In this document: piece by piece, positions 6,624 through 7,464 of the stretch
Layout: each line of letters opens with the position of its first letter
How positions within the stretch are numbered: position 1 is the first letter of the stretch
NCBI GenBank assembly: GCA_012962735.1
Contig: DTXA01000009.1
Location: 1 to 7,464 of the forward strand
Origin: Candidatus Latescibacterota bacterium
GTDB taxonomy: Bacteria; Latescibacterota; 4484-107; B68-G9
Direction: 5' to 3'
DNA length: 7,464 bases
The notes under the pieces: model-generated
Database searches by the model: none
What the model saw: only the letters and a program-made list of their open reading frames with translations
What the model was told of the DNA's origin: nothing
Position numbers and translations under genes: made by a program

Positions 6624-6675
6624 CTTAGGAGCTCCCAAAGAGTATCCCAGCTAAGAACTTTTTGGGGCTATAGAG
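6624..6675 (-). repeat. Palindromic repeat element, copy B (long)
   Basis: This copy lies just after the nucleotidyltransferase stop and before ackA. Arms CCCAAAGAG (6634-6642) and CTTTTTGGG (6658-6666) pair with a single G-T wobble on the plus strand. They enclose a 15-base loop that differs from copy A at one position (T6652 against G1943). The third arm is also kept: TTAGGAG (6625-6631) against CTCCCAAA (6632-6639), with one wobble if read on the minus strand. The sequence between the loop and the third arm has diverged from copy A while the pairing is largely retained. Confidence 0.75.
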
Positions 6676-6688
6676 TCCTTTAAGCGGC

Positions 6689-7186
6689 CTATCTTCCTCT
6701 CCTCCTGCGAAACTCCCTTTTGCCCAACAGGAACATCAGGTCCTCCTGATCTCTGGTCCTGGCCCCCCTTTTGGTCTCTATCAGCGTCTCCAGACCACAT
6801 ACGGGCACCTTAACTCCCTCCACCTCTATTTCCTCCACATCGGAGGCCGCCCGCCAAAAATCCACTTCCCCGATCCGGCCGATAAGGTCCACAGCGATCT
6901 CCCCACTTTCGGGGACAAATCGGATTACAGTATAGGTCTGGATATCCCCATCCCGAATTTCAAATACTGCCTCCTCTCCGAAGGTCTCGTATAGCGCCTG
7001 ACGCAACTTCCCTATGTTTTCGGGAGCAGGGTCCACCAAGAGGTCTATGTCCTGGGTCGTACGGGAATAGCCGTGCAGGATCACTGCATAGCCGCCCACC
7101 AACACATACCGCACACCTGAGCGATTCAAAGAGCGGCATAGCACGGCTAAAAGGCTCAGCCCCTCACCTGCCACTTCAGCGTCCAA
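6689..7186 (-). CDS. Minimal nucleotidyltransferase, DUF6036/AbiEii-like
   Basis: This 165-residue protein has the hallmarks of a nucleotidyltransferase-fold enzyme: the G-G motif in Y-V-L-V-G-G-Y-A-V-I-L-H-G-Y (27-40), the metal-binding D-x-D in T-T-Q-D-I-D-L-L-V-D (43-52; D46 and D48), the probable third acidic residue D100 in I-A-V-D-L-I-G-R, and the C-terminal K139-R-G-A-R-T-R-D-Q-E-D-L segment typical of DUF6036 and AbiEii-type proteins. The active-site acids are present, so it is probably catalytic. Relatives include stand-alone minimal nucleotidyltransferases and type IV toxin components that transfer nucleotides to tRNA or protein; the target here is unknown. The best start is a TTG at 7186 with AGGA nine bases upstream. 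It overlaps the preceding small gene by 31 bases, which suggests translational coupling. A GTG at 7174 is an alternative. The C-terminus is strongly basic (R-R-R-R-G-R). Confidence 0.88.
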   Translation of the reverse strand: MDAEVAGEGLSLLAVLCRSLNRSGVRYVLVGGYAVILHGYSRTTQDIDLLVDPAPENIGKLRQALYETFGEEAVFEIRDGDIQTYTVIRFVPESGEIAVDLIGRIGEVDFWRAASDVEEIEVEGVKVPVCGLETLIETKRGARTRDQEDLMFLLGKREFRRRRGR

Positions 7187-7365
7187 TCTTGAGCTTCCTC
7201 GAAGCTCCGGAACCTGTATACACCCGGAGGATACCTCCGGGGAAGCAGAAATTCCCCCGCTTGATCCCAGTGCCTCCGATCCGGACCGAAGTTCCAGCGG
7301 ATTCCCCTCCCCTCCCGCTCGAACCTCTCAAGCTCCTCGAAACTTCGGAACTTATACACCGGCAT
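7156..7365 (-). CDS. Small FRSFEE-motif protein with duplicated motif
   Basis: This 69-residue protein has an internal duplication: V-Y-K-F-R-S-F-E-E (3-11) and V-Y-R-F-R-S-F-E-E (49-57). The underlying DNA is also similar, so the duplication looks real. From memory, small proteins that begin with this kind of motif are often encoded next to minimal nucleotidyltransferase genes. No function is established that I can name. The middle is rich in charged and aromatic residues. The protein has no signal or membrane segment. The ATG at 7365 has GAGG seven bases upstream. It starts 9 bases after the upstream gene ends, and its 3' end overlaps the nucleotidyltransferase by 31 bases, so the pair is almost certainly co-expressed. 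An antitoxin or partner role is an inference from context only. Confidence 0.75.
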   Translation of the reverse strand: MPVYKFRSFEELERFEREGRGIRWNFGPDRRHWDQAGEFLLPRRYPPGVYRFRSFEEAQDWTLKWQVRG

Positions 7366-7374
7366 CCATACACC

Positions 7375-7464
7375 TCACTTGAACTCCAGCAAATATCCCC
7401 TCTCAAGCATCTCCTCCATAAACGCCCTCGCGCGATCTGAGCTGTCCACCGAAGGCTCTAACAG
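7375..7464 (-). CDS. C-terminal fragment of an unknown gene cut by the window edge
   Basis: An open frame enters from the window edge and ends with TGA at 7375-7377, giving 29 residues that end R-A-R-A-F-M-E-E-M-L-E-R-G-Y-L-L-E-F-K. The composition (acidic and hydrophobic, helical, with a clear stop) and the 9-base gap before the next gene suggest it is the tail of the first gene of the same operon. Too little is visible to name it. Confidence 0.5.
   Translation of the reverse strand: MLEPSVDSSDRARAFMEEMLERGYLLEFK

Overview
The window reads as a piece of a bacterial chromosome with a moderately high GC content. All recognisable genes are on the minus strand, so the natural reading direction is from base 7464 down to base 1. 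Ribosome-binding sites are unusually G-rich (AGGAGGGG-like or plain G6), and ATA isoleucine codons are common. The large OPT-like membrane protein (DUF6785/DUF6784 type) is a family I associate with uncultured or environmental lineages such as Poribacteria, Armatimonadetes and Planctomycetes. No marker gene here fixes the taxon, so that assignment is a guess.

Layout in transcription order. (1) 7464-6689: the tail of an unknown gene, a 69-residue protein with a duplicated FRSFEE motif, and a minimal nucleotidyltransferase (DUF6036/AbiEii-like). They are tightly packed or overlapping and look like one small operon, possibly a toxin-antitoxin-like pair. (2) 6556-1903: acetate kinase (ackA), a 720-residue OPT-like transporter and a HEAT-repeat lipoprotein, separated by 23 and 8 bases, which suggests co-transcription. 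(3) 1835-948: a secreted protein made of two tandem SnoaL/NTF2-like domains. (4) 751-536: a small DUF2007 protein. (5) 422-78: a cysteine-rich, probably beta-sandwich protein whose 5' end looks disrupted at a run of seven Gs. Bases 1-77 contain nothing I can assign.

The most unusual non-coding signal is a repeated palindromic element. Two long copies (about 1915-1966 and 6624-6675) share 32 of 34 bases over their core. A half copy lies at 5333-5355. All three sit at the 3' end of a minus-strand gene in the same orientation. One copy encodes the last residues and stop of the HEAT protein, and the half copy supplies the acetate kinase stop codon. The long copies can form a 9-10 bp hairpin with a nearly invariant 15-base loop, and one arm can pair alternatively with a third arm.

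Functionally, acetate kinase gives a link to acetyl-phosphate/ATP metabolism, and the transporter and HEAT lipoprotein probably act together at the membrane. The substrate is unknown and no phosphotransacetylase gene is present in the window. I see no rRNA, tRNA, CRISPR array, transposase or phage gene.
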